A stretch of 64,000 nt of DNA from Candidatus Bodocaedibacter vickermanii. GTDB lineage: Bacteria; Pseudomonadota; Alphaproteobacteria; UBA6184. Location of the stretch: assembly GCF_014896945.1 (NCBI RefSeq), contig NZ_CP054719.1:543153-607152 (forward strand). The letters are read 5' to 3'. Within the stretch, counting starts at the first letter, position 1, and the number at the start of each line of letters is the position of its first letter. Shown piece by piece: positions 43,020 to 51,772 of this stretch. Under the pieces are notes generated by a model, which worked only from the letters and a program-made list of their open reading frames with translations, had not been told where the DNA came from and made no database searches. The translations under genes were made by a program, and so were the position numbers.

Positions 43020-43135
43020 TCCAGGGATGATCCCTGGCAACGTGCCGTTGCATCCGTTAAGTTAGATCAGAGCAGCGTGACGCTGCACCCATTAGGTCAG
43101 ATCCGATTCGTTCTGACACGGATTATAAAAAACAA
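43020..43135 (+). repeat. Modular triloop-hairpin repeats, cluster 9
   Basis: CCAGGGA-TGA-TCCCTGG (43021-43037) runs directly into CAACG-TGC-CGTTG (43038-43050). Then come TTAGATCAGAG, CAGCG-TGA-CGCTG and CAGATCCGATTCG...ACGGATTATAA. This cluster shows three different stems with the same loop type side by side. Confidence 0.85.
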
Positions 43136-43147
43136 CGCCATAAGCCG

Positions 43148-43350
43148 AAATCGTCACGTTGGATCCCTACGATTTTCTCACACTATGTGCGGCGCAGGTT
43201 TGCTCCCGGTAATGTGCCGTTGCATCCATTAGAAGAAAGTCTGGAGCAAAGGGCGCCGCGTAATTGTTTTATGTGAGCTTAGATATTAATACGGTTGAAA
43301 AAAATTACAATCCGCCTCAGCACACACCCGATACAACCTATAAGATCCAA
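43148..43350 (+). mobile_element. MITE-like inverted-repeat element, copy 2
   Basis: Arms GGCGCAGGTTTGCTCC (43191-43206) and GGAGCAAAGGGCGCC (43243-43257) match the copy at 10325, as do both flanks. The loop hairpin differs (TAATG-TGC-CGTTG here, CAACG-TGA-CGTTG there). Confidence 0.65.
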
Positions 43351-43354
43351 CGGC

Positions 43355-43770
43355 ACGTTGGCAGCGTGACGCTGCATCCGACAAGTCAGATCCGATGTGC
43401 AAAAACACGGGTTATAAGCAACTAACATATTGTGCCTCTCGAATCTCTCCCGGCATACCACTAACTGTATCACCCATCTCTTGTATGCCGACCTCTGTCT
43501 TTATGCAGCTCAAGCAAATCGCAACGCGATTTGATAGCGGCAACCGCCGCTCTGGTGCGCAAAGCGCCCTTGAGCCTGCAACGTGCCGTTGCATCCGACA
43601 AGTCAGATCCGATGTGCAAGAACACGGATTGTGAAATACAACCTGAAGACTGTTTAAAAATATCAAGGCTATGAAACGGACAAATCTAATGGATGCAACG
43701 GCACGTTGCTTAGATTCAATTTGCACAGACTCGGATTTCAATTTTTAAAAACCGCATTATCTAATGGATG
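43355..43770 (+). repeat. Modular triloop-hairpin repeats, cluster 10
   Basis: It includes CAACGGCACGTTG next to CAGCG-TGA-CGCTG near 43350-43375, CAACG-TGC-CGTTG after the large palindrome, and modules reading TCAGATCCGATGTGCAAGAACACGG. Two nearly identical CATCCGACAAGTCAGATCCG segments flank the palindrome. Confidence 0.78.
43505..43579. repeat. GC-rich palindromic element, copy 3
   Basis: It has the same inner sequence and orientation as the copy at 10766, with slightly worn ends (GCAGCTCAAG...CTTGAGCCTGC). Confidence 0.72.
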
Positions 43771-43799
43771 CAACCGCAGGTTTCCAGCATCAGACTGCT

Positions 43800-43975
43800 T
43801 TTGAAAAAAAATTGAATTTTCTAACTGCTGGTCTCGCGCCCCCGATGGGGCCCTCCCATCATCAATTCTCAGAGCGTGTCCTCCCCCCGCCACCACAACG
43901 TAATACAATTGGTATCTTTCAAAAAAATCGTTTTTGAAAAGTTACACGTCTTCCCAGGGAGTCCATCCCTGTTCA
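43800..43975 (+). repeat. Conserved GC-rich block, copy 2
   Basis: Almost base-for-base the same as 19775-19950, including the right flank with AAAAAAATCGTTTTTGAAAA and CACGTCTTCCCAGGG. Confidence 0.72.
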
Positions 43976-44203
43976 TACTAGAACATAGTTCGCGCTGCGC
44001 TGCGCTACTGTATATTCAGAATCGTCATTACGTATCAGATGCACTCACCGAAGTGAGATCTGAGTTTACTATAATCCGTCCACCTTCAAACTATCAGATA
44101 CTTCTTAACCAATTATGAATAAAACAAACTTTTTTGGCAGCGCGACGCTGCACCAGGGATGATCCCTGGATCCGATATACTTTGATACGAAATGCAAAAA
44201 CTA

Positions 44204-44720
44204 TTGACAATCCAAACTTCTTATGTATACTAATAACTAGAATTGCGAAAAGGCTACCCAAAAACCTGGGTAGCCTTTTTTCGTTCTACGTCTTTGAACC
44301 GCTCAAGGACACAACGCCGAATCGAATCCCCAGTACAGGTGCTTCACTACCCGATCAGTAGTCACAGCTCCTGTAAGCAACCCCTAGAGCCGACGGGCTC
44401 GTAAAACACCGACTTTGTAATATTACTAAAGTCCGCCTTTCCCCATTCGTGTAAGAAATGGGGTTCTTTTTGCACGTGCGGGTTACTGGGGATTCACTCG
44501 GTTTTGCAACCTGAGGTTGCATCCAATAAGATAGATCCGATTCGCACAGACACGGATTTCACGCGGCAAACACACATTGCTATAACAACACTTTGAAAGT
44601 CTCAAAAACACAGCACTTTCAAACAACAACAAGGAACTAAAACACTACTTTTCAACAAAATATCTCAAATTCATTTTTCACCCTTACCCCTCCTGCGCCG
44701 AAGGTGGGTTCAAAACCAAC
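44204..44720 (+). repeat. Promoter-terminator element, copy C
   Basis: It has TTGACA (44204-44209), a 16-nt spacer, TATACT (44226-44231), a terminator stem (44252-44275) with T tract, and the structured segment at 44334-44495. A CAACC-TGA-GGTTG module (44508 onward) and the CTTACCCCTCCTGCGCCGAAG tail complete it. It is closest to copy B. Confidence 0.82.
44334..44495 (+). ncRNA. Candidate structured RNA segment, copy C
   Basis: The 162-nt segment is closed by GAATCCCCAGTA/TACTGGGGATTC. It has ACAGG/CCTGT, CTAC/GTAG, GAGCC/GGCTC, GACTTT/AAAGTC and CCCCATT/AATGGGG inner stems, making it the clearest example of the fold. Confidence 0.48.
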
Positions 44721-44724
44721 CTAA

Positions 44725-45000
44725 TGGGTGCAGCGTCACGCTGCCCTGCGCCGAAGGTAGGTTCAAACTCCCCTCATCCTCCCGCATTGTATTTTATTAC
44801 ACTTCTCAAATCACATCGGATCTAACTCAATGGATGCAATCTCAGGTTGCCTTACGGTTTTTGTTGTTTCAAATCCGTATCCAAAACACGCCAAATCTAA
44901 ACCTAATGGATGCAACGGCACGTTGCCAACGGCAATAATCCGTATCACAGCGCATCGGATCTAATCCAACGAGTCCAGCGTCACGCTGCTTTGTGCTAAG
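44725..45000 (+). repeat. Modular triloop-hairpin repeats, cluster 11
   Basis: Units in both orientations occur: CAGCGTCACGCTG, CAATCTCAGGTTG (one mismatch), CAACGGCACGTTG and CAGCGTCACGCTG, joined by AATCCGTATCACAGCGCATCG-type modules. Confidence 0.75.
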
Positions 45001-45065
45001 CAGCGCTAGTCAAATCATTTGAACTATGATATTAGAATAGTGATTATTGTGAGAACGAGGTTGCT

Positions 45066-45854
45066 ATGTTATTCCATAAAATGCATGGGTTGGGTAATGA
45101 TTTTATTATATTGAAACATACCAAAATACTTGCGCCTGTGGACGTTATAAGTTTATGTGATCGACATACTGGAATTGGTGCAGATCAATTGATTACTTAT
45201 ACGGATGACGAGGAATCAGTCGTTCGGTTTTATAATCAAGACGGAACTGCGGCAGAACAATGCGGTAATGGCATTCGATGTTTGGCATGGTTATTGATGA
45301 CACAACGCAAACAGGCGTCTATTAAGGTGCAATCTCCAACAGGGCATCATGAAGCGTGGCTATTGGATGATGGGCAAGTACGCATTACAATGGGGCAACC
45401 AGAGTTCACATGGGACGACCAACCGATATCTCAACAGCTTGATTTGTTGGATTTATTTACGGACCTGGCACACAAACCAGATATGGTGGCGGTATCCATG
45501 GGGAATCCCCATGCGGTGATTTTTACGCAGCATCCAACCATTGAAATGGCTGAAACTTATGGACCGCATGTTGAACACCATCGATTGTTTCCTAATCGTA
45601 CGAACGTACATTTCGTTCATGTGGAATCACAGGATCACATTACAATGATTCCTTGGGAGCGTGGAACTGGGATTACTTTGGCATGTGGCAGCGGAGCGTG
45701 TGCAGTGCATGCGGCGGCCTTGAAAAAAGGATTAATTGACCCTATATGTGATATTACGATGCCAGGCGGTACAGTCACATTAGAAACTCGTGATGATGGC
45801 GTTATTGTGCTAACAGGGCCTGCAACCTATGTCTTTGAAGGAAAGATTGCGTAA
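45066..45854 (+). CDS. dapF: Diaminopimelate epimerase
   Basis: DapF converts LL- to meso-diaminopimelate for lysine and peptidoglycan. The 262-residue product has both catalytic cysteines in their motifs, EQCGNGIRC and LACGSGACA, and the N-terminal KMHGLGNDFI. The length is normal. It heads a dapF-mtaB-ftsY operon with a 5-bp gap and a 4-bp overlap, a typical alphaproteobacterial order. Together with PBP1A it shows that the cell makes peptidoglycan. Confidence 0.96.
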   Translation: MLFHKMHGLGNDFIILKHTKILAPVDVISLCDRHTGIGADQLITYTDDEESVVRFYNQDGTAAEQCGNGIRCLAWLLMTQRKQASIKVQSPTGHHEAWLLDDGQVRITMGQPEFTWDDQPISQQLDLLDLFTDLAHKPDMVAVSMGNPHAVIFTQHPTIEMAETYGPHVEHHRLFPNRTNVHFVHVESQDHITMIPWERGTGITLACGSGACAVHAAALKKGLIDPICDITMPGGTVTLETRDDGVIVLTGPATYVFEGKIA

Positions 45855-45859
45855 TTACT

Positions 45860-47122
45860 ATGAGCGGTAAAATAGTTACATTTGGGTGCAGACTGAACAC
45901 CTATGAATCCGAAGTCATGCGACAGTTTATTGACGAGGCTAAGGAAGACGTTATTGTCTTCAATACCTGTGCGGTAACGGCAGAGGCTGAACGGCAAGCC
46001 CGACAAGCGATTCGAAAAGCGCGTCGCGAAAACCCCAATGTTAAAATTATTGTGACGGGATGTTCTGCGCAAGTTAGCCCTGATTCATATACAACTATGC
46101 CAGAGGTTGATCGTGTGTTGGGAAATGACGATAAACTGAAAGCAGACAATTTTCGATTCGATACGTTTAATACTGAAAAAGCCATTGTGAATGATATCAT
46201 GTCCGTTACAGAAACAGCGGGTCATTTAATATCAAATTTCCAGGGTAAATCTCGGGCGTTTATTCAAGTCCAAAATGGATGTGATCATCGGTGTACGTTC
46301 TGCATTATTCCCTTTGGTCGTGGCAATAGTCGCAGTGTGCCTATGGGTGACATTGTAAATCAAACGCGATTGTTGGTTGAAAGTGGATATCAAGAAATCG
46401 TCATCACAGGTGTTGATATCACGGCCTATGGTGCTGATTTACCAGGGCAGCCAAAGCTTGGTGAAATGGTGCGAAGGCTATTGGCGTTGGTGCCGGACAT
46501 TCAACGGTTGCGTATCTCATCTATTGATTCTGTAGAGGTGGATGCTGATCTGTTGCAGCTTGTTGAAAATGAGCCACGATTGATGCCGCATTTCCATTTG
46601 AGTTTGCAAGCGGGGGATGACCTGATTTTAAAACGAATGAAACGCAGACATTTGCGGGATGATGCCATTCGTATGTGTGAAGAGTTTAGAAAACGCCGAC
46701 CCGATGTTGTGTTTGGTGCAGATTTTATTGCAGGGTTTCCAACTGAAACTGAAGAAATGTTTCAGAATACGTTAAAGATCGTTGATGAGTGTAATCTTAC
46801 ATATTTGCATGTGTTCCCGTATTCTCAGCGCCCTGGAACGCCAGCGGCACGGATGCCACAAGTAAAATCAGATCTGATCAAAGATCGTGCGAAACGCTTG
46901 CGGGAATTGGGTGAACGTAAAGAGTTAGAATTCTTAAAAGCTCAGATTGGGGTGAAAGCAAACGTGTTAGTGGAATCTGATACGTTGGGGCGTACTGAAC
47001 ATTTTTGTCCCGTGGATTTAACCCATTTGCCAGCAGAACTAAAGGTCGAGGGGCGAATTATTCCTTTGGTAATCGCTGGTATAGAAAATGGTAATTTAAC
47101 GTGTGAAAGTATATTTGCATGA
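45860..47122 (+). CDS. mtaB: tRNA t6A37 methylthiotransferase MtaB
   Basis: MtaB is a radical-SAM enzyme that adds a methylthio group to t6A37 in tRNA. The 420-residue product has the N-terminal UPF0004 domain with Cys in TFGCRLNTYE, FNTCAVT and VTGCSAQ (binding one cluster), the radical-SAM motif CDHRCTFC and a C-terminal TRAM-like region. The RLNTYES pattern and the short N-terminus point to MtaB rather than MiaB or RimO. It overlaps ftsY by 4 bp (ATGA). Confidence 0.92.
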   Translation: MSGKIVTFGCRLNTYESEVMRQFIDEAKEDVIVFNTCAVTAEAERQARQAIRKARRENPNVKIIVTGCSAQVSPDSYTTMPEVDRVLGNDDKLKADNFRFDTFNTEKAIVNDIMSVTETAGHLISNFQGKSRAFIQVQNGCDHRCTFCIIPFGRGNSRSVPMGDIVNQTRLLVESGYQEIVITGVDITAYGADLPGQPKLGEMVRRLLALVPDIQRLRISSIDSVEVDADLLQLVENEPRLMPHFHLSLQAGDDLILKRMKRRHLRDDAIRMCEEFRKRRPDVVFGADFIAGFPTETEEMFQNTLKIVDECNLTYLHVFPYSQRPGTPAARMPQVKSDLIKDRAKRLRELGERKELEFLKAQIGVKANVLVESDTLGRTEHFCPVDLTHLPAELKVEGRIIPLVIAGIENGNLTCESIFA

Positions 47123-48063
47123 CAGACGAATCTAAATCTAAAGGATGGTTTTCCAGGCTAAGTGATGGATTAAAAAAATCCACCGCTAAACTGACGGATG
47201 GGTTAACATCCATTGTCACAAAGCGCAAATTAGATGACGAGATGCTGCAAGAGATCGAAGATCTGTTATTGTCGGCTGACGTTGGATACGCAACCAGCCA
47301 TCGATTGGTTGCTGCTCTTAAAAAGAAACGCTTCCAACAAGACATTACCGTTGAAGAAGTTAAGGCTACGTTAGCAGAAGACTTAACGGCTATCTTAAAA
47401 CCATTAGAACATTCTTTAACGTTTGAGGATAAACCCACTGTCATTTTTATGGTGGGGGTTAATGGTTCAGGTAAAACGACAACAACCGGAAAGTTGGCTG
47501 CTCAATGGAAAGCTGAAGGGCAAAACGTTCGTATCGTGGCTGCGGATACATTTCGCGCGGCGGCTGTGGAACAGTTAACAGTTTGGGCAGATAGAGCAAA
47601 TGTTCCATTAGAAAAAGGTGCTGCGAATTCTGATGCAGCAGCGTTGGTATATTCATCGTATGAAACGTCGATGTCTAAAAACGACGATATTCTAATTGTT
47701 GATACGGCAGGGCGATTGCACACAAAATCCACACTGATGGAAGAGTTGAAAAAAGGTGTTCGGGTCACTCAAAAACTGAACGAAAAGGCCCCTCATTATA
47801 CACTGTTAGTGTTGGATGCGAACATTGGTCAGAACACGATACAACAGGTAAAACTGTTTCAAGAAGCGGTGAATGTTAATGGGCTGATTGTAACAAAGTT
47901 AGATGGAACGGCAAAAGCTGGTATCATTATTCAGTTGGCTGATGCATTCAAATTACCCATTCATTATTTAGGAATCGGCGAAAGTATTGAGGATTTGCGC
48001 GCCTTTAATGCAGAAGCATTTATTGAAAACTTGTTAGGATTACAATCGCTGGTTTCTCGTTAA
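47119..48063 (+). CDS. ftsY: Signal recognition particle receptor FtsY
   Basis: FtsY docks the SRP-ribosome complex at the membrane. The 314-residue product has the helical N domain (about residues 20-95) and the G domain with G1 GVNGSGKTTTTGKLA, the insertion-box region DTFRAAAVEQL, G3 DTAGR and G4 TKLDGTAKAG. The acidic A domain is nearly absent, as in many alphaproteobacteria. It converges on a DUF1653 gene with a 4-bp overlap of the two 3' ends. Confidence 0.96.
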   Translation: MTDESKSKGWFSRLSDGLKKSTAKLTDGLTSIVTKRKLDDEMLQEIEDLLLSADVGYATSHRLVAALKKKRFQQDITVEEVKATLAEDLTAILKPLEHSLTFEDKPTVIFMVGVNGSGKTTTTGKLAAQWKAEGQNVRIVAADTFRAAAVEQLTVWADRANVPLEKGAANSDAAALVYSSYETSMSKNDDILIVDTAGRLHTKSTLMEELKKGVRVTQKLNEKAPHYTLLVLDANIGQNTIQQVKLFQEAVNVNGLIVTKLDGTAKAGIIIQLADAFKLPIHYLGIGESIEDLRAFNAEAFIENLLGLQSLVSR

Positions 48064-48299
48064 TCTCTTAACGTTGCGGGCTGCGTCCACATTTCAGAGA
48101 TGAACTTAAATCGTGGAACAGACTGCCCGTCCTTAGTGATGACCTCTTTAAACATTTCCAAAGGTCGAACCCATAAAGCATAATCATTGTATAACGATTG
48201 ATAAACGACCAATATATCTAGCGTTTCAGAATGTCGACATACGCCCAATACATGATAACGTTTGCCAGAGTAGTGTTCATATAAACCTGATTTAATCAT
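48060..48299 (-). CDS. DUF1653 protein
   Basis: The 79-residue product matches the DUF1653 pattern: GLYEHYSGKRYHVLGVCRHSE, VVYQSLYNDYALWVRP and a C-terminal RFKFI. The family is small, widespread and of unknown function. I start at MIKSGLY because AAGGA lies 7-8 nt upstream; the longer frame adds 15 residues without support. Its end overlaps the end of ftsY by 4 bp. Modular repeats lie just upstream. Confidence 0.85.
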   Translation of the reverse strand: MIKSGLYEHYSGKRYHVLGVCRHSETLDILVVYQSLYNDYALWVRPLEMFKEVITKDGQSVPRFKFISEMWTQPATLRD

Positions 48300-48644
48300 G
48301 GGATTCCTTTTTAATTTATATCTGATATTCAAGGATGCTGGCAACGTGCCGTTGCATCCATTAGGTTAGACCCGATGTGGTCGACACGGATTAAAAGGCC
48401 TCCAATCTAACCTATAGCTGACTTCTTATAATCTGGGCATGCGTCACTCGGTCGTTAATGTACATTTTAGTACATGTCTCGCCTCGTTCCTGTACCCAAA
48501 TTAAATTACTCTAGCTATACACGGATCCAACCGCAGTTGGCACGTTGCCAACGACAATAATTCGTGTCACAACGCATCGGATCTAACTTATCGGATGCAA
48601 CGACACGTTGCCAGGGATCATCCCTGGTGGATACAGTCGCAGTT
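48300..48644. repeat. 345-bp intergenic region with modular hairpin repeats
   Basis: It has CAACG-TGC-CGTTG and a TTAGACCCGATGTGG...ACGGATT module near 48340-48393, then units AACCGCAGTTGGCACGTTG, CAACGACACGTTG and CCAGGGATCATCCCTGG near 48530-48628. The middle 130 bp shows nothing recognisable. No gene is supported. Confidence 0.75.
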
Positions 48645-50225
48645 TTAACTATCTAATAACACTCTATCCACGGTGACATTGGCTCCTTCAAAGGCGTGCA
48701 ATGCATGCTGAACCAACTCTGAATCTATTACACGTTGTTTTGCATTGGCTTCATTAGTTTGTGCTTGCTCATGAAAGGTTGCGGGTGTTGCTGTAGTTGA
48801 TTGCACCAACTCAAACGTCCATGTTTCATTTAACACTGTTTGAAGCATCTGCTTTAAGTGTTTTAGTAAATGTTGATCTTCAGGGTTTTTAAGGCTGCAT
48901 TCTATGTAACCGGGTTTGAATCCGTGTACTCTAAGATCGCGCTTTAAAAAGAACGATAGGTGGGGATCTTTCTGAGTTTCAACCCATTCAATTAATCGAT
49001 CAAAACTTGTAATGTCCGATTGTCTACGTATCGGTTGAGGTTGCGCAGCGGGGGCGGGCATTCTATTTTCTGTACGTGCAGATTGTACAGATTCTGTAGA
49101 TGATAGTTTGTTTTCGATGTCTTGAATCAATTGCTTCAATGGCGGAATATCTGACACATGGCACAACCGTATTAACATCACTTCGCAGGATTCTTGGGGC
49201 ACGGGCGACACCATCAATTCTTGAACGGAGTTATGAACGATTGACCACAATCGATTTAATTGCGAAACTGATAACTCTTTAAAAAAGATGGAACTGTTTT
49301 GTTGCACTCCGATGGTGCTGCACAGCGATTGATGCAAGGCATTTAAAAGCCCTTTTGTAATGGCAATGGGTTCAATATCATGGCTAAACAAAGATCGAAC
49401 ACTTTGAATCGCAGTGATAATATCTCCAGACTTAATTGCTTGGCATAAACGTTCCAGCTCAGCTTGCGGAGGGCGACCCAGGATGCGTTCAACGACATCC
49501 ATCGTCATGCTTTCACCTGTTGACCTGGTGTAACTTGAAACTTTTTCAAGTATCGACAAACCATCGCGCATCGAACCTTTAGCGGCTTCTGCAATCAGCA
49601 TCAGTCCATCCATATCAGAAGAAAGATTTTCAATCGTGCTAATCTTTTGCAAATGATCCAGAATCGTTTCAATGGACATGGGACGCAATTGAATTTGCAA
49701 ACACCTGGATACAATGGTCTCGGGGACTTTTTCAAGTTCTGTGGTTGCAAAAATAAATTTTGCATGAGCCGGCGGTTCTTCTAAGGTCTTTAGTAACGCA
49801 TTAAATGCGTTTTTGGACAACATGTGCACTTCATCGATGATGTATACGCGATAACGTCCATACGTTGGTGCATAGGCGACGCCTTCGATAATGTCGCGAA
49901 TATCATCAACACCCGTATGGCTTGCTGCGTCCATTTCAATAATATCCGTATGCTGATCACGATCAAACGCAACACAGGAATCACACGTACCGCAGGGGTC
50001 AATATGATCGACAGGATTTAGACAACACAATGTTTTAGCCAACAATCGGGCAGAGGTTGTTTTACCAATCCCTCGAATACCTGTTAATAATATCGCATGG
50101 CTTAATGTATTTTGCTTTAAGGCATTCTGAAAAATTCGGACAGCAATATCTTGCCCTACAACTTCCCCAAAGGTCTTGGGTCTATACGTTCTTGCAAAGA
50201 CTTTATACGAAGGTGCAGTGGTCAT
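48645..50225 (-). CDS. dnaX: DNA polymerase III subunits gamma/tau
   Basis: DnaX is the ATPase core of the clamp loader and organises the replisome. The 526-residue product has the AAA+ domain with Walker A GIRGIGKTTSARLLA, the zinc module CCLNPVDHIDPCGTCDSC and DEVHMLSKNAFNALLKTLEEPP (Walker B region), then the collar domain and a C-terminal tau part that is shorter than in E. coli. I start at MTTAPSYKVFA; an upstream extension of 17 residues is not family-like. Confidence 0.95.
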   Translation of the reverse strand: MTTAPSYKVFARTYRPKTFGEVVGQDIAVRIFQNALKQNTLSHAILLTGIRGIGKTTSARLLAKTLCCLNPVDHIDPCGTCDSCVAFDRDQHTDIIEMDAASHTGVDDIRDIIEGVAYAPTYGRYRVYIIDEVHMLSKNAFNALLKTLEEPPAHAKFIFATTELEKVPETIVSRCLQIQLRPMSIETILDHLQKISTIENLSSDMDGLMLIAEAAKGSMRDGLSILEKVSSYTRSTGESMTMDVVERILGRPPQAELERLCQAIKSGDIITAIQSVRSLFSHDIEPIAITKGLLNALHQSLCSTIGVQQNSSIFFKELSVSQLNRLWSIVHNSVQELMVSPVPQESCEVMLIRLCHVSDIPPLKQLIQDIENKLSSTESVQSARTENRMPAPAAQPQPIRRQSDITSFDRLIEWVETQKDPHLSFFLKRDLRVHGFKPGYIECSLKNPEDQHLLKHLKQMLQTVLNETWTFELVQSTTATPATFHEQAQTNEANAKQRVIDSELVQHALHAFEGANVTVDRVLLDS

Positions 50226-50503
50226 AATGTTCCTGGATAAAACTAAGAAGAAGATTACCTTGACCCGCTTACACACCGTTGGCTGCTATCTTTCGATCCT
50301 GACCAGATTCAATGCTCTACGTCCAGGGTAATCCCCTGTACTTATCGCCGATTTTTGCAAAAAAATCAAACTATTTCTGTACAAGCTTGATAAGCATGAA
50401 ACACCGGTCACGGATATTTATGGCATTTTATACGCAGAGAATCAGTTGCATTTTTAAATCAAAGCAAGTAATAATCACTCAAATTACCCAATTGAGTACA
50501 CAA

Positions 50504-51772
50504 ATGTCGATCACATCAAAGTCAACTCTACCGATGGCATGGCTGTTGTGTTTTATGACGTCATTATTTTATGCGTTTCAATACATCTTACGATTATTGC
50601 CCAGCGTTATCAAAGACGATTTAATGCTAAACTATCTGATTGATGCAAAAGATTTTGGTTATTTTAATGGTTTTTATTATGCGGGATATGCTGCGTTTCA
50701 TTTGCCCGTTGGGTTGATGTTGGATCGCATAGGGCCTAAATATACCATCAGTTTAAGCCTATTGTTATGCGGGCTTGGCATTGTTCCACCGCTTTATTTC
50801 GATTCTTGGACAATCGCCGTCATTGGGCGCTTTTTACTGGGCGGAGGATCCACCACTGCAATTCTTGCATTGTTTTATGTGATTCGCATCAATTTCCCAC
50901 CTGTGCGCTTTGCCAGTATTTTAGGAATGTCGGTAACGTTAGGATTTGCTGGCGCTTTATTTGGAAGCCGCCCCATTGGCATCTTAAATGAAATGGTGGG
51001 TTGGAAAAACGTCATATGGATATTGTGTGTGACATCTTTCATCCTTGCAGGGTTGTTTTTAATCTGCATGCCCAATCAGAAAGATCAGGTTGCACAAAAA
51101 TCATCGTCGATCGTGTCAGACTTAAAAGAGCTTTTAAAAAATAAACATGTATGGGCAGTGTCTTTGTTGGCTGGGTTAATGGTTGGACCTTTAGAAGGAT
51201 TTGCTGATGCTTAGGGTGTCCCTTTTCTGCAAACGGTATATAAAATTAGCCCATCAGATGCTCAATTCATTCCCTCTTTAATGTTTTTTGGATTTGGGTT
51301 TGGGTTTGGGGCTCCGCTAATTGGATATTTAGAAGAGAAATACAAGAAGCCTTATACAGTCATCATTCTCAGCGCTCTTTGTATGGCATTAATCTTTACG
51401 GGAATGCTGATGTTTAAAACGCAAAACATACTGCTTTTATACACAATCATGATCATTATGGGGGCGTTGTGTGCGTATCAAATATTTATGATCTTTATTA
51501 ACACTAGAGTCGTTGCCCCACATCTTGTTGGAATTTCAAGTTCGTTCACCAACATGATTGTTATGTCATTTGGTTTGATTTTTCATTCTGGCATTGGATG
51601 GATTATGGTTAAATATTGGGACGGTCAAATAGTTATTGATATACCCGTTTATTCTCCTGAGGCATACATCAGTGGTTTGTTTATTATTCCCGTTGGATTG
51701 CTGGTTGCATTTTTTGGATTCATCGTGATAAAACCTAAGGATGAAACGGTATTATTAAAGGAAAATATTTAA
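50504..51772 (+). pseudogene. MFS transporter broken by one in-frame stop codon
   Basis: The frame codes for a twelve-segment MFS protein related to the one at 39973, but codon 51212-51214 is TAG. Reading continues in the same frame with GVPFLQTVYKISPSDAQ and six more membrane segments to a normal end at 51772. The intact relative has TGG (Trp) here (FADLWG versus FADA-stop-G), so one G-to-A change explains the break. The rest of the frame is undamaged, so the loss is recent, or the stop is suppressed. The next MFS gene starts inside its final stop codon (TAATG). A truncated protein with six segments may still be made. Confidence 0.85.

Larger units (their letters stand above)
42954..45065. 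other. 2.1 kb intergenic repeat field
   Basis: No gene is supported. In order it holds modular hairpins, MITE-like element copy 2, more modules, the large palindrome copy 3, the GC-rich block copy 2, promoter-terminator element copy C, and further modules up to about 45000. The last 60 bp probably holds the dapF promoter. Confidence 0.8.

Noticed and set aside
43038-43055. Repeat units with TGGCAACGTGCCGTTGCA resemble a sigma-54 -24/-12 promoter (rpoN is in the window)
   Set aside because: The distance between the GG and GC elements is two bases too long and the sequence is explained by the hairpin; most units do not face genes properly.
43412-43741. Open frames of 60-110 codons spanning the repeats in this and other fields (for example near 20346, 20524 and 56699)
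   Set aside because: They cross several different repeat types and their peptides are translations of the modules; equivalents in other copies are broken.
44334-44495. Structured segment considered as 6S RNA, tmRNA, 4.5S RNA or RNase P RNA
   Set aside because: None of the conserved cores of these RNAs is seen, and four copies in 64 kb would be abnormal for them.
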